Assembly: GCA_947561395.2 (NCBI GenBank)
Contig: OX387184.1
Coordinates: 58,525,197 to 58,589,196 of the forward strand
DNA from: Buxus sempervirens
Lineage: Eukaryota > Streptophyta > Magnoliopsida > Buxales > Buxaceae
Direction of reading: 5' to 3'
DNA length: 64,000 nt
Shown: positions 44,961 through 55,310 of the stretch, piece after piece
Layout of the letters: each line of letters starts with the position of its first letter
Position numbering within the stretch: the first letter of the stretch is position 1
Position numbers and translations under genes: made by a program
The notes under the pieces: model-generated
The model's database searches: none
What the model was told of the DNA's origin: nothing
What the model saw: only the letters and a program-made list of their open reading frames with translations

Positions 44961-46007
44961 ATGGAGAAAGAAAAGAACATCACAACAACGCCATGGAAGC
45001 TCCCAAGAGAATTGATTGAAGATATCCTGTTGAGATTGCCAGTTAAGTCCCTCTTGCGATTCAGGTGCGTCTGCAAATCTTGGCAAGCATTAATCTCCAA
45101 CCCCACTTTTATCAAAACACATCTCAGGCGACCATTAATGAGAAACAACCTTAGTGTCATATTTCCATCCGATTCCAAGATCAAATCCATAGAACTACAA
45201 GGCTGTGATGAGGCAGTAGATCTCTATCTATCATTTGATCTGAATCCTACTTTCCAACTGGTGGGTTCCTGTAATGGAATTGTATGTTTTTCTAATCAAA
45301 GCATCACATACTTGTGGAATCCTGCTTCTAGGAACTGTATGGCATTTCCGGGTATTTCAAACGATGCTTCACTGCAACTTACCAAAATGCGACTGGGTTT
45401 TGGTTACTGTCCAACTACTGAGGAGTGCAAGGTAGTAAGGTTAGGGTACTCTATGAAGCAACAGAGCAAAAGCCATTACATATTCGAAGTCCATGTGTAC
45501 ACTCTGGGGACAGAGTCATGGAGAGGGATAGGAGAGTTGAAATACTTGGTCTGTTCACCTTCCCCAGCAACCCTTTTCAATGGTGCTCTTCACTGGATAG
45601 CATCTCCCATTACAGGTCCAAGAGGTTCTACCAAACTTCTCATTTCTTTTGATTTACAGTATGAGATTTTCCAAGAGAGGCTGCTTCCTTGCTTTGAGAA
45701 TAAGCAGATTGCTTTGAGAACTCTAATGTGGGATGGTCATATATCTGTTTTCTGCCATTTCTATTTTAAGCAGTATTTTGAGATATGGTTGATGAAGGAT
45801 TATGGGAATGATAAATCATGTGTTAAAATATTCTCAGGAAGTCACCCAGAGTTGCATCTTAATTCACAATCCTTACAACCATTAGGCTTTCTAAAGAATG
45901 GAGAAATTTTACAGCAGATGAATGAATCGTGGGTTGCTTCATATGATCCAGTAAGCAAAAGGTTCAGAGATCTTCATATTTCTTGCAGACCATCATCTAC
46001 TTTTTGA
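44961..46007 (+). CDS. F-box protein with FBA-type associated domain (gene E)
   Basis: Intact single-exon frame; 348 residues from the Met at 44961 (MEKEKNITTTPWKLPRELIE). An upstream in-frame ATG at 44925 would add 12 residues (MIINLLNRKGKR); the internal start was chosen because paralogues begin with M-x-K-E-K. F-box at about residues 12-53 (KLPRELIEDILLRLPVKSLL, FRCVCKSWQALI). FBA region with VGSCNGIVCFSNQSITYLW, GFGYCPTTEECKVVRL, VYTLGTESWRGIG and LFNGALHWIA. Predicted SCF substrate receptor, target unknown. It is clearly diverged from A-D and lies in the opposite orientation. Fragments of close relatives lie on both sides (41045-41320, 47355-47493), so E is the survivor of its own small cluster. 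Confidence 0.92.
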   Translation: MEKEKNITTTPWKLPRELIEDILLRLPVKSLLRFRCVCKSWQALISNPTFIKTHLRRPLMRNNLSVIFPSDSKIKSIELQGCDEAVDLYLSFDLNPTFQLVGSCNGIVCFSNQSITYLWNPASRNCMAFPGISNDASLQLTKMRLGFGYCPTTEECKVVRLGYSMKQQSKSHYIFEVHVYTLGTESWRGIGELKYLVCSPSPATLFNGALHWIASPITGPRGSTKLLISFDLQYEIFQERLLPCFENKQIALRTLMWDGHISVFCHFYFKQYFEIWLMKDYGNDKSCVKIFSGSHPELHLNSQSLQPLGFLKNGEILQQMNESWVASYDPVSKRFRDLHISCRPSSTF

Positions 46008-47354
46008 AGCATGTCTTTATGTGGAGAGTTCCACTTGGGGCAACTATGCTATAAGAGCAAACAGGAAGTATGATAAATTGAGAAGAAAAATGGGGCATAG
46101 GAATGCAAAGCACAATTCATTAGCTTATCCTATTCAACATTGTCTTATACATGCCTGCACATGAAAATATTGGGTTAATTACTTCTTTTGCTTTTTCCTT
46201 TTTGTATTTTTATTTCTTATTTCTTCCTTGATAACTCATGAGTATTATATGTTATTTTTTTTTAAATGAAAAGAAGATGGATAATAATTACAATCCACCC
46301 ATGTGAAATGGTGAGATAGACACAGTGAAAAAATACCAGCACTCTCTCCTTAAACCTCCCTAACTTAATAAAAGACTTTGATGGTTTGAGATTGTTGAAA
46401 AAGGGAACAACACAAATAAATAGAAAATCAAAGCAGAGACACGATTTATGTGGTTCGACAAAGATGTCTACTTCCATGGATGATAGGAGTTCCTTCACTA
46501 GATCTTTGGAAATAGGGTTATAGACTACCAAAACCTCTCCTGCAAAGTGCAATCTCTCCAATACGAGCAAAAATCCCTAATTCAACTACATAACAACGAA
46601 TACCCAAATTACAAAAATACCCTCATCCGAGATAGACTCCTGCATTTGCTTACACCTTTTTAGGGTTTCAAATCTCATCCGAATTGTATACCGAGTCGAT
46701 AATCAATAATTAGCAACAACACCTGTTTGGTTCATTTTGACTCAATTGTATTCCAACACTCATTGGATATGCATACTTGAATTGACACTTGCATCAAGTA
46801 TGTTGTGCACCAAAATTAGTTTAAGAAGCGACCTATGTGAGAAAAAGAGATTTTTATAGGTATAATTTCACAATGAAATCTATTATCCTGCGCCTAACAA
46901 AATACACATCAACCAGAACTCAGAACTCATTATAATAGTGACTTGGGTTTTTTATGTTTAAAACAATAACTAGTGGGTGGCATATACATATTTTATGTAT
47001 GTAAACATGTGACATGTGGTGTGGACAAGTTGTGATAATTACTAAGAGATAAGAAAAGTTATCGATAAGGTTGTGTAGAAAAGTAGTCAAAGTGACGGAT
47101 ATATATATGGTCAAATTATCTAACACTCAAATGCAGACCGCCTGTAGTGTCGGATGCTAACTGTCTTGTCCATAACCCACCTTGAGATCTTCCATAGGTG
47201 GCGATTACAACAACAAAACCCACCAAATCTTTGAGAACCTAAATTCCCTCTCTATTTCCTACAAAAACCCACCATGGAAATTTCCCTCTTTCTTCATGGC
47301 AGGGATCAAAAGTGAGCAGAAAAAAAAAAAAACAGAAGAGCATAAGGTAGCAAC
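46008..47354. other. Gene E 3' flank and intergenic repeats
   Basis: The first ~150 bases resemble the tails at 41270 and 40200. Around 46400-46640 there is a segment with ATTTATGTGGTTCGACAAAG and CTACTTCCATGG words that looks like dispersed repeat DNA (open frame 46262-46570 on the minus strand has no domain). The rest shows nothing I can name. Confidence 0.4.
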
Positions 47355-47493
47355 ATGACACCTTCGAAGCTCCCAAGAGAAATCATACAAGATATTCTTT
47401 CTAGATTGATAGTTTAGTCTCTCCTACCATTCACGTGTACATCCTGGCATGCTTTAAATCCATCTGATTGTGCGATCAAATCAGTGCTATTAT
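47355..47493 (+). pseudogene. F-box gene 5' fragment (related to gene E)
   Basis: Reads MTPSKLPREIIQDILSRLIV, a TAG at 47415, then SLLPFTCTSWHALNPSDCAI, matching the F-box of gene E with a deletion after the HALNP position. It is cut off at 47494 by the start of a hAT MITE. Confidence 0.85.
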
Positions 47494-48260
47494 TAGAGCT
47501 GTAAGCGGGGCAGGTTGGGCCGGGTTTTGATGAGTTTGGGCTAAGCCCAATTTAAAATCAGTTGGCCCAAACTCACCTTAGCCCGCCCTAAACCTAAACT
47601 ACTTGAACCCAAACCCAACCCTAAAACCTTTCTTGAGCTCAGGCAAGCCCTAACTAAATGTAAGCCAAGGGAATCCCGAGCATCAAGAAACTAGAATATG
47701 ACATCTGATTTGGAGCTGTAAGAAGGGCAGGCTAGGTCGGGATGTGATGATTTCGGGTTCATCCCAATCTAAAATTTACTAACACAAACTTTCCATTGGC
47801 CCGCCTTAACCCAAACCCAACCCTAGAGCTGTAAATCTAACCTGGATCACCCAAAGCCCACCCAACCTAACTCGAATAAGAGCCCGCACTAAGCATTGAG
47901 TTTGGGTTTGGTTGGGCTTCACTTCTAGCCTAAAGTCGAGTTTGGGTTGGGTTCAGGTTCAAACTATACAACCCGAAAACCCAAAGTTAATATTGATTTT
48001 ATGTACACATTCTCATATAGATACATATAACTTTACCAAATAATAAGTGGATATTTATTTGGGTGTGTGTATATATATATATATCGGTACCACTATTTTT
48101 TTTTCTCTTTTACATTGTCTTTGCAATTATTCAATCATCAATTAAACATAAATTTATTAACATGAACAAATTTATGATTTAATTCTCAAATAAATAATTT
48201 TATATCCAAATACATATACATATACGCTTCAATGAATGTGATATTTGGGTGCATATCCTC
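47494..48260. mobile_element. Nest of hAT MITE fragments
   Basis: Three TAGAGCTGTAA-like or GGAGCTGTAA-like starts (47494, about 47713, about 47823) are each followed by the GGGTTGGG/AACCC-rich terminal sequence of the family at 29148-29905. The last one resembles the inverse of 29500-29905, including the AT-rich middle with TATATA runs (48068-48082). Complete element borders and duplications could not be set. Confidence 0.65.
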
Positions 48261-50167
48261 TATGTTGACACGTCACTTTTTGTTGACAAAAAAAAAAAAA
48301 AAAGAAATTTAGAGAGAGAGAAACGTGGGATGGTGTGGAAAGTTTTCTAACTTCCCACACAAAACCCACTCGTCATATATGAGGGATTGGGACGAAGAGA
48401 TTGGGAGAGAAAGGAGAGAAGAGAAGAAAGAGATAAAGATCAAGAATAACAAGACTCTACGGTGAGTTTAGTTTTGATCTTAAGAAAATGAATCTCTTTT
48501 GTTTATCTTGATCTCCCTAGCAAAGACACCCAATTCCAAGACGTCCTTAGAAAAAGATAAGGATATCTTTATGTCTCAGTCGTGGGATGTCCAAAAACAA
48601 AGCCAAAATTTCTATCGGAGTTCCAAATTCTCCTGGGTTCCAGATTCCAGATGGTATTTGTCCAACAAATCACCTAAAAGACGAGTGTCGAATGATTTAG
48701 ATAAAGATGGGGCAAAAGACAAACTTTGCACAATCTCATCCTCCTTGTAGGTTTTGAAACCTAGAAAAAAGATTTTAAGACATGCAGAAACTCATCAAAA
48801 ATATCAAAAATCGTCCAAAAGTGAAAGAAAAGGTCAAAAATGCATTTGAGGCGCCATGGCAGCTCTTAGGCGCAATTTTCCGGCAAGTTCGTCCCGCTTG
48901 GGAGCATTTTCGGTGAGTTTTGGTCACCTGGCAGCATTTTCCGGCAGTTTGGCCATTCTCCGGAGTTTCTTGCCCAAAAAAAAGACCGGTAGGCAGCCTA
49001 GGACGCCATTGGGCCGTGCCCAGATAGCGCCCAAGCGCATAAACGCACCCCTCGGTCCAGCCCATTGCGTCGGCCCAAAAAAAAAGGCAAGTGGGCACCC
49101 AAGCCAAGCGAGCCAAGACCGACCCACACATGCAATTGGCCCATGTCAGCCCAGCGAGACACACTTGGCCTACGCATTCTTGCGCGCGCCCAGGTCTAGC
49201 CCGAAACACTTCGGCCCATAGAGCGAACCAAAAAAATGGGGCGCTGGGCCCTGAAATTAAAGCTGGCCTGCGTGAGCCCAAGTCCAAGGCGTGCAGGCCA
49301 ATCAAGTCCTGTCCGCACCAAGCCTAACCCGCTCGCCCCCGTCGCCCATGTCCGAGCTCACTCCGGCCAAATCCGCCCGGTCTGCATGCACAATCTGATC
49401 CGGGATCCCATATTTTTGGGTTTTTGATCCATTTTCAAGCCAAATTCAACCTAGAAAATTCCCAAAAATCCCTAAACCTTCTAGAACCCAAATCCACCTA
49501 AATTCCACCCAAAACATTGGTGGAGAAAAACATATACCCGTCTCTTTCCTCCATTAAAAGTGGTTCAATGTGTCCCTAATTGGACCAATCCCCTTTGAAA
49601 TTGAACCAACCCTTTCCAAATCAAACCCAAATATTCCAAATTGAATTAAAAGAGTTCCAATTGAACCAAAAATCTTTCTAAAGTCTCCCATATTAAGCCA
49701 AATCTTTACAAGTTAGACCCAAATGTCCTAAATGGACCCAAAATATGCAAGTCATGGCATTAAGCCAAACTAAGCCTTGCATAGACCAAACAATTAAATC
49801 GGTCCAAACCGGTTCCCATACAACCTATACTTTCAAATGAACCAAAGTCAAACCGTGTCTTCTATAGTTTAAGTTTCCAAAATCAAACCAAAACCAAACC
49901 AGATCTTTATGGTCCAAAAAATTGAAACCAAATCAAACAGTTTCCTCTACGATTCAAATCAAATCAAACTTAAACCGGATCCTTGTGACCCAAATCATAT
50001 TCAAACCCAAAACATCCAATTGAACTATGTATTGAATTGATCCCAAAATTGGGTACATAGGCAGCCCAAATAAAATTCAAACTTGGATTCAATCGCAATC
50101 AAAAAGCAAACCAAATCAAATCCAAATTCAAACAACCTTTTGATCTACGGTTCGGCTTGATCCCATA
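48261..50167. other. Unassigned, probably retrotransposon-derived DNA
   Basis: 48300-48480 is purine-rich with poly-A. 48499-48750 has an 83-codon frame without a known domain. 48840-49400 is GC-rich with GGCCCA-type words and overlapping frames on both strands. 49430-50160 is A/C-rich with AACCAAATC words and a GGGTACATAGGCAGCCCAAA phrase near 50054 that recalls ends of large Ty3 elements. No polyprotein seen; no gene supported. Confidence 0.4.
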
Positions 50168-50239
50168 TGTAAGCACCTCATTTTTGCACCTCCTGGAAGT
50201 GCCGGAAGTGAAAACCCTAAAAAACAGCTCAAAACCCCA

Positions 50240-50690
50240 AGAGGTAGAAATTGACTTTCTGATCAAATCAAAGTTGATTGCCATACCCTATTTCAATGGA
50301 GAGGAAATTCAGACACAATTTCAACACAACTTAGTTTTCCAAAACTGGAGTCTAGATAAAGAAATTATGGGTAGGTCAACCCCCAGGTGAGCAGAAATTG
50401 ACTTTCTGCTCAAATCAAATTAACTGTCATACCTTATCCCGACAGATAAAGATTTGTGGCACGGTTCCGACGCAATCAAGTTTACCAAAATCGGGGTCCA
50501 AATAGAGAAGTTATGAGCAGATCAGAACCTAGGGAGCAGTTTCGGCTTTCTGCTCAAAACCTGAATTGGTTGTCGTACCCTATCCCGGCAAATAGGAAAT
50601 TCCGACATGGTTCCTACACAAATGAGTTTGCCAGAATCGGGGTCCAGATGAAGAAGTTATGAACAGATCAAGCCCTAGGGCAAAATGCAG
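50240..50690 (+). repeat. ~145-bp tandem repeat in LTR 1
   Basis: Three units recognisable by GCAGAAATTGACTTTCTGCT, TTGCCAGAATCGGGGTCCAG and AAGTTATGAGCAGATCA phrases, starting near 50244, 50391 and 50533. Spacing about 142-147 bp. The same unit builds 51775-52160. Confidence 0.85.
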
Positions 50691-50927
50691 AAAACTTTCC
50701 ACATGGCGAATGTGCAAGTCACATCCGCCACGTGGTGAAGGAAATGACAAAAGGACAAAAGAACCAAAATATCTATAATATAATATTAATTTCCTTAAAA
50801 ATATCTTGATTTTACTAATTAAAATAAATTAAAAAATCCCAAAATTCGGATTCTCTCATTAAGAGAGAGAATCCCATCAAATCAAAGGGCAAATCTGGAA
50901 AAAATTGTTCTTTTACAAAATTTTGCC

Positions 50928-50937
50928 TATAAAAAGG
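50928..50937 (+). promoter_or_regulatory. TATA box of LTR 1
   Basis: TATAAAAAGG in the context GCCTATAAAAAGGC, a strong plant-type core promoter element in the LTR. Confidence 0.6.
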
Positions 50938-51717
50938 CATCAGCAGCTCATTTGGGAGTGAGTCTCTTTTTGGCTTTGCTCCTCCTCTCCCCCTTGTACA
51001 AAACTCCCTTCTCCACCACCCCATTACCTTCTTAACCTCCTAAACCCTTTCAAGACACTCCCCAACCTCTCCCCCTTCTCTTCTTCTCCGACTTGAAGCC
51101 AAGAAGGAAGCTTAGAGGTGCTGTGGAAGTGAAAGAAGCCTCCTGAAGTGCTGCTCAACCCTCAAGGGAGCTCCAACACTCACTTAGGAGGACTTTAAAC
51201 CCCAAGGTATGTCTTCTTGATACATTTTATTCGACATATGTAAAAATGGGTATAATGTGAGCATGCTGTATCACCTTTGTTCTTTGCATGCTACTTTCCT
51301 TTGGTTTTAGTGTGTTTGGTTTTTCTTCTCCTCTCCCATCTTTCTTCTCTTCAAGAGGATGAGCTCCCATGGTGAGGGGAGGTCACTTGGCTAAAAGGAA
51401 ATGGGAGATGAGTGGTCATGATTAATGAGAGTTAGGGCTTACTTCCAAGGCATGGCCCTCCCCATATCCCCATTGCTTGTTTTTTCTTTAAATGAGGGGA
51501 GCATGTTCCCCTCCCTCTCTTTAAAGTCTCATGTACCCTTAAAATCCCCTAATTCCTTTCTCTAATGGCTCTTTAGGTTATCATCATGCTATGCTTGTCT
51601 TTGTTTTCTTTTTTTTTTATCATAAAGCATGCTTGTAGGATGTCATGGGTTTTCACACACTTGAATAGCATGTTCCACCCCTTCTCCCATACCATGGTTT
51701 CCCCCTTGCATTTGATG

Positions 51718-52160
51718 TGTAAACACCCAAATTTTGATCAAAACAAAATGTGCTAAAAACAACAGAACCTCGAAGTAGGTCAAACCCTAGGGAGCAGAAA
51801 TTGACTTTCTACCCAAACCTAGATTGATTGCCATACTTCATCCCAATGGATGGGAAATCTCTACACGGTTCCAACGCAACTGAATTTGCCAGAACCGGAG
51901 TCTAGACAAAGAAGTTATGAGCCGGTCATACCCTAGGGAGCAGAAATTGACTTTCTGCCCAAACCCAGATTGATTGCCATACTTCGTCCCAATGGATGGG
52001 AAATCTCGACACGGTTCTGACACAATCAAGTTTGCCAGAATCGGGTCCCAGACGGAGAAGTTATGGGCAAATCAAACCCCAGGGAGCAGAAATTAACTTT
52101 CTACTCAAACCCAGATTAACTGCCATCCCTATCCCGAAAGATAAGAAATCTCGACGCGGT
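51718..52160 (+). mobile_element. 5' part of a second Tat-type LTR, interrupted by the next element
   Basis: Begins TGTAAACACCCAAATTTTGA and consists of the same ~146-bp units as LTR 1 (starts near 51794, 51940, 52086). The third unit is broken after AATCTCGACGCGGT at 52160, exactly where the TGTAGACACCCC of the next LTR begins. So the element at 52161 inserted into this LTR; the rest would lie right of the window. Confidence 0.7.
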
Positions 52161-52250
52161 TGTAGACACCCCAAATTGCACAAATAATCATCAAAAATCA
52201 TTATCTCCTTGAAAGCCAGCACAAAAATTGAAGAAAATGAATTTTTACCT

Positions 52251-52397
52251 GTATCCGGCAACTCAGGCCGGATACAAGTAGTCCTCTTTGTATCCGGTGA
52301 CAAATACCGGATACAAGCAGTGCTTAGTGTATCCGGTATTATATACCGGATACCTTAAGGTCCTTGTGTATCCGGCCTGATATACCGGATACACAAG
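52251..52397 (+). repeat. Array of four TATCCGG inverted repeats in the LTR
   Basis: Four hairpins: 52251-52275 (stem GTATCCGG, 8 bp), 52290-52314 (9 bp), 52329-52353 (GTATCCGGTAT, 11 bp) and 52363-52397 (CTTGTGTATCCGG, 13 bp). Stems are perfect with loops of 3-9 bases and centres about 38 bp apart. Stem length increases along the array. Confidence 0.92.
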
Positions 52398-52559
52398 TTT
52401 TGCTCAAAATTAGGGTTTTCCGAGAGCTTTTCACTTTTACCATCATGTCCCTCATTAAATGAGGGGAAATCTCGGAAATGGCCTTAAGGTTAAGGTTGGT
52501 GGGCTATAGACATTATGTTGTGTCTACCATTCTCACCAACCCTAACCCTAACCTTTGCC

Positions 52560-52568
52560 TATAAATAG
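52560..52568 (+). promoter_or_regulatory. TATA box of the LTR promoter
   Basis: TATAAATAG in GCCTATAAATAGG, about 400 bases inside the LTR, just after a CCTAACCCTAACC run. It should set the U3/R border about 30 bp downstream. Confidence 0.75.
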
Positions 52569-54486
52569 GAGGCTCCTCCTTAAGCAAATGGCCAAAAACT
52601 CTTGTTTTGAATTCTCGCCAAGAAGAACTCCAAGAGAAGAGGGAAACCGCTGCGGAAGTGCTTCCAGAACCCAGGTAACCCTCAAACTTTTCTTTTATTT
52701 TCTGTCTTTATATTTCTAGATCTAGATCTCTTCTTCTACCTTTCTGTAGAATAAAGCCTTCTATGTGTGTGAAAATCCTTCCCCGGCTCAAAGTATCTCG
52801 AGACTCCCCCTAGCCGTAAAACATGGAGGCGGGATCTAGGAGAAACGAGACTGGGGATTGACCCTAGTGCTAGAACCTATGTAGCATGAAGCCTTTTGAT
52901 TGATTGTAAACCGTTTCATATTCAAAGTACCCTTGATTATCTTGAAGAACCGTGTTTAACGGGGAGAGAGAACAAAGGGAAACGATAATGGAACGGAACC
53001 CTAGGCTGTTCTTAGAACCTTATTTTGATGAATATGTATGCATGCTATATTGTTATATTGATCTTGTATGATTTTTCACACTTGCACATACATAGCATTA
53101 TTTTGGCGGGATAGGCTCACATTTGGGGATTTATTACATTCATTGTGATAAATCTCAAATAAATGGCCTCAATCAATTCTGGAATGTCTTTGGATGATTT
53201 TTAAAGGTTTTGTGTTCATCTTGCACGAATTGCACACACTTTGTCACATTTTTGCATTGGTTTTACTCAAAATGGGCTTTACTTGATAGAAACTGTACCC
53301 CGACTTCGGGCACTCATAACTTCATCGTCCGGATGAATTTTGGAGTGATTCCAGAACCATGGGAAAGGTGAGGCTGTCTAGTTTATGTCCACAAAATTTC
53401 ATTAATTTTTATCAAGCGGATTTTTGACACCTCTCTGTCGAAGTTGATTGATCAGTTCAGGTTCAAATACAGAACTTGTCACTTCGACGGAGCGCCATGT
53501 GTTCGTTTTGAGTCCGATTTGAGTGATTTTTATTTCTGGGTACTCCTTTATGAGTCTATTTTCAAGTCCAATTGGTTTCATAATTTTTTGACTCCATTTG
53601 AATTATTGGTAACGAATTTACTCAGAACTGTTCATCAGTACTTTTCGGGTAAATTTATGATCTTCGGGGCCTGTTCAGGAAGTCACCCAAGGCACATCCG
53701 AATGAGTTTTTGTATGAGGCTAGTTTCTTTTGAAAGATGGCCATACAGACTTCATTTACACCAAATTTCACGGATTTCTATGGAGTATATTTTTCTAGGT
53801 GATTTTCCAAAGTTGCCTACTTGTTACTTTTAATCATCCCCAGCAGCAACTTTAAAGGAGCATAACTCCTAGGATTTCAACCGGATTGACTTGAAATTTT
53901 GCATGAGGCCCTTATTTACTAAGATATTTCAAATGGATTTGGTTTGATTCAATTTAAAATTGGATTTGAATGATTTCAAAACAAATGACATTACTTTTTA
54001 CCAAATTTCCCGGATTTGCCTCAACTGGGTTTTGTGCAACTTGTGCTTTGACTTCCATCTTTTTGTGATAATCCAGAAGTGATATTGACATAAAAGAGGA
54101 TCTAGAATCCCTGTGGATTCCTCATGTAAAAATATCACACATTGGCTTAATTCTTTTCCAATGTTTTTAATGATTTTTAGCAAGCTTTCTTATCTTTTTC
54201 GCATGAACAAACACTTGGCAACCACCTTGTGTGGGTGAATGGGGGTGCCTAACACCTTCCCCCGTTCATAATCTAATCCCCTTACCTATCTCTAGATTTG
54301 ATTTTCAAGTAGGGTTATATTTTACCCTAGAATTTGCTTTTTAACCCTTTTTGCTTATTTTTTATGCTTTTGGTGTCCATTCTCACCTCAAAATTCTGAA
54401 TGGTGGCGACTCTCCCACTTTTGCGTTGAGCCCATGTGCTGACGGAGGGATGATCATCTCGGGTGATTTTTCCCGTGTCTCACAAC

Positions 54487-54505
54487 TGGCGACTCTGCTG
54501 GGGAC
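54487..54505 (+). promoter_or_regulatory. Primer binding site
   Basis: TGGCGACTCTGCTGGGGAC, two bases after the LTR. It starts with TGG, complementary to the CCA end of a tRNA. I recall this type of PBS in Tat/Ogre elements as matching tRNA-Arg, but the tRNA was not checked. Confidence 0.85.
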
Positions 54506-54639
54506 TTGTGGATTTAAGCCATTTTTTGTATTTGTTTATGCTTTTCTATACTTTTGGATGCTTGCTATTTTGATTACTTTATTTGTGCATATTGTTACAT
54601 TTCAAATCAGATTGGGATGCTTTGGATAAAGGCATGAGC

Positions 54640-55310
54640 ATGTTGCTTGATTTTTGTTTAAAGGAAAACCCATATTGTGATATGACTTGGCTATGTTGTA
54701 ATATGTGTTGTTTTGGGGTTTCAATGCCATGAGTTGAAAAAAAAAACACATATTTGAAATCTGGAAATGTTGTGTTAATTTTGGGTATTTAAGCATGTTT
54801 CCCATGAATAATGCTTTTTCGTGCTTAATGTTTGTTTTGTGCCATGCTTTTGATCTAGGCATATGAAATGACATGATTTGAGCATGAAAACAATGAGCAA
54901 TAAAAATCTGGAAATTCAGTGGGCATTGTTGGGATTTTCAAGCATGTTTCCCTAGCTAAAAGGCTTTTTGTACCATGTTGTTAGGTGCTGATTTTTAGGC
55001 TTGGATTTGGGCATAAAACAATGTCACTTGAGCATAAAAATAAAGAACATGAAATCTGGAAATTTAGAGTATATTTTGGGAGATTTCAAGCATGTTTTAC
55101 CTAATTGAAACACTTTTTAGATCATTTCAAGTAGTGCTGAATTTTTAGGCCTCAATTTGGGTAGAAATGGTACACTTTGAGCATGAGAAAAAGCATGAAA
55201 ATCTGGAAATTTGGGGTAATACTTTTGGAGTTTCAAGCATGCCTTCCATGTTTTAATTGATTTGTACAATAACATGCTTTGGGTGTCACTTTTGGTCATA
55301 AGCATGTTTG
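54640..55310 (+). repeat. Diverged ~147-bp tandem repeat in the leader
   Basis: AAATCTGGAAAT starts at 54757, 54904, 55052 and 55199, spacing 147-148 bp. Each unit also has a CAAGCATGTTT phrase, a GCTTTTT phrase and a GAGCATGAAAA phrase. Units are only moderately similar. Non-coding. Confidence 0.85.

Larger units (their letters stand above)
50168..51717 (+). mobile_element. LTR of a Tat-type element (5' boundary seen)
   Basis: Starts TGTAAGCACCTCATTTTTGC, similar to the TGTAGACACCCC start of the intact LTR at 52161. It contains three ~145-bp tandem units (see separate entry), a TATA box at 50928-50937 (CTATAAAAAGG) and a CCCCAAGGTATGT donor-like site at 51205. The right border is not certain: the next LTR start lies at 51718. 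It could be a solo LTR or the remains of a disrupted element. Confidence 0.6.
52161..54484 (+). repeat. 5' long terminal repeat, 2324 bp
   Basis: Starts TGTAGACACCCCAAATTGCA and ends GTGTCTCACA, i.e. TG...CA termini. AC separates it from the PBS. It contains four TATCCGG hairpins (52251-52397), a TATA box at 52560, and a donor-like CCAG/GTAACC at 52674/52675. The 3' LTR is outside, so age cannot be estimated. Confidence 0.85.

Noticed and set aside
48775..49305. 176-codon and 121-codon frames on opposite strands
   Set aside because: GC-rich, repeat-derived stretch without stops in several frames; no recognisable domain or codon pattern.
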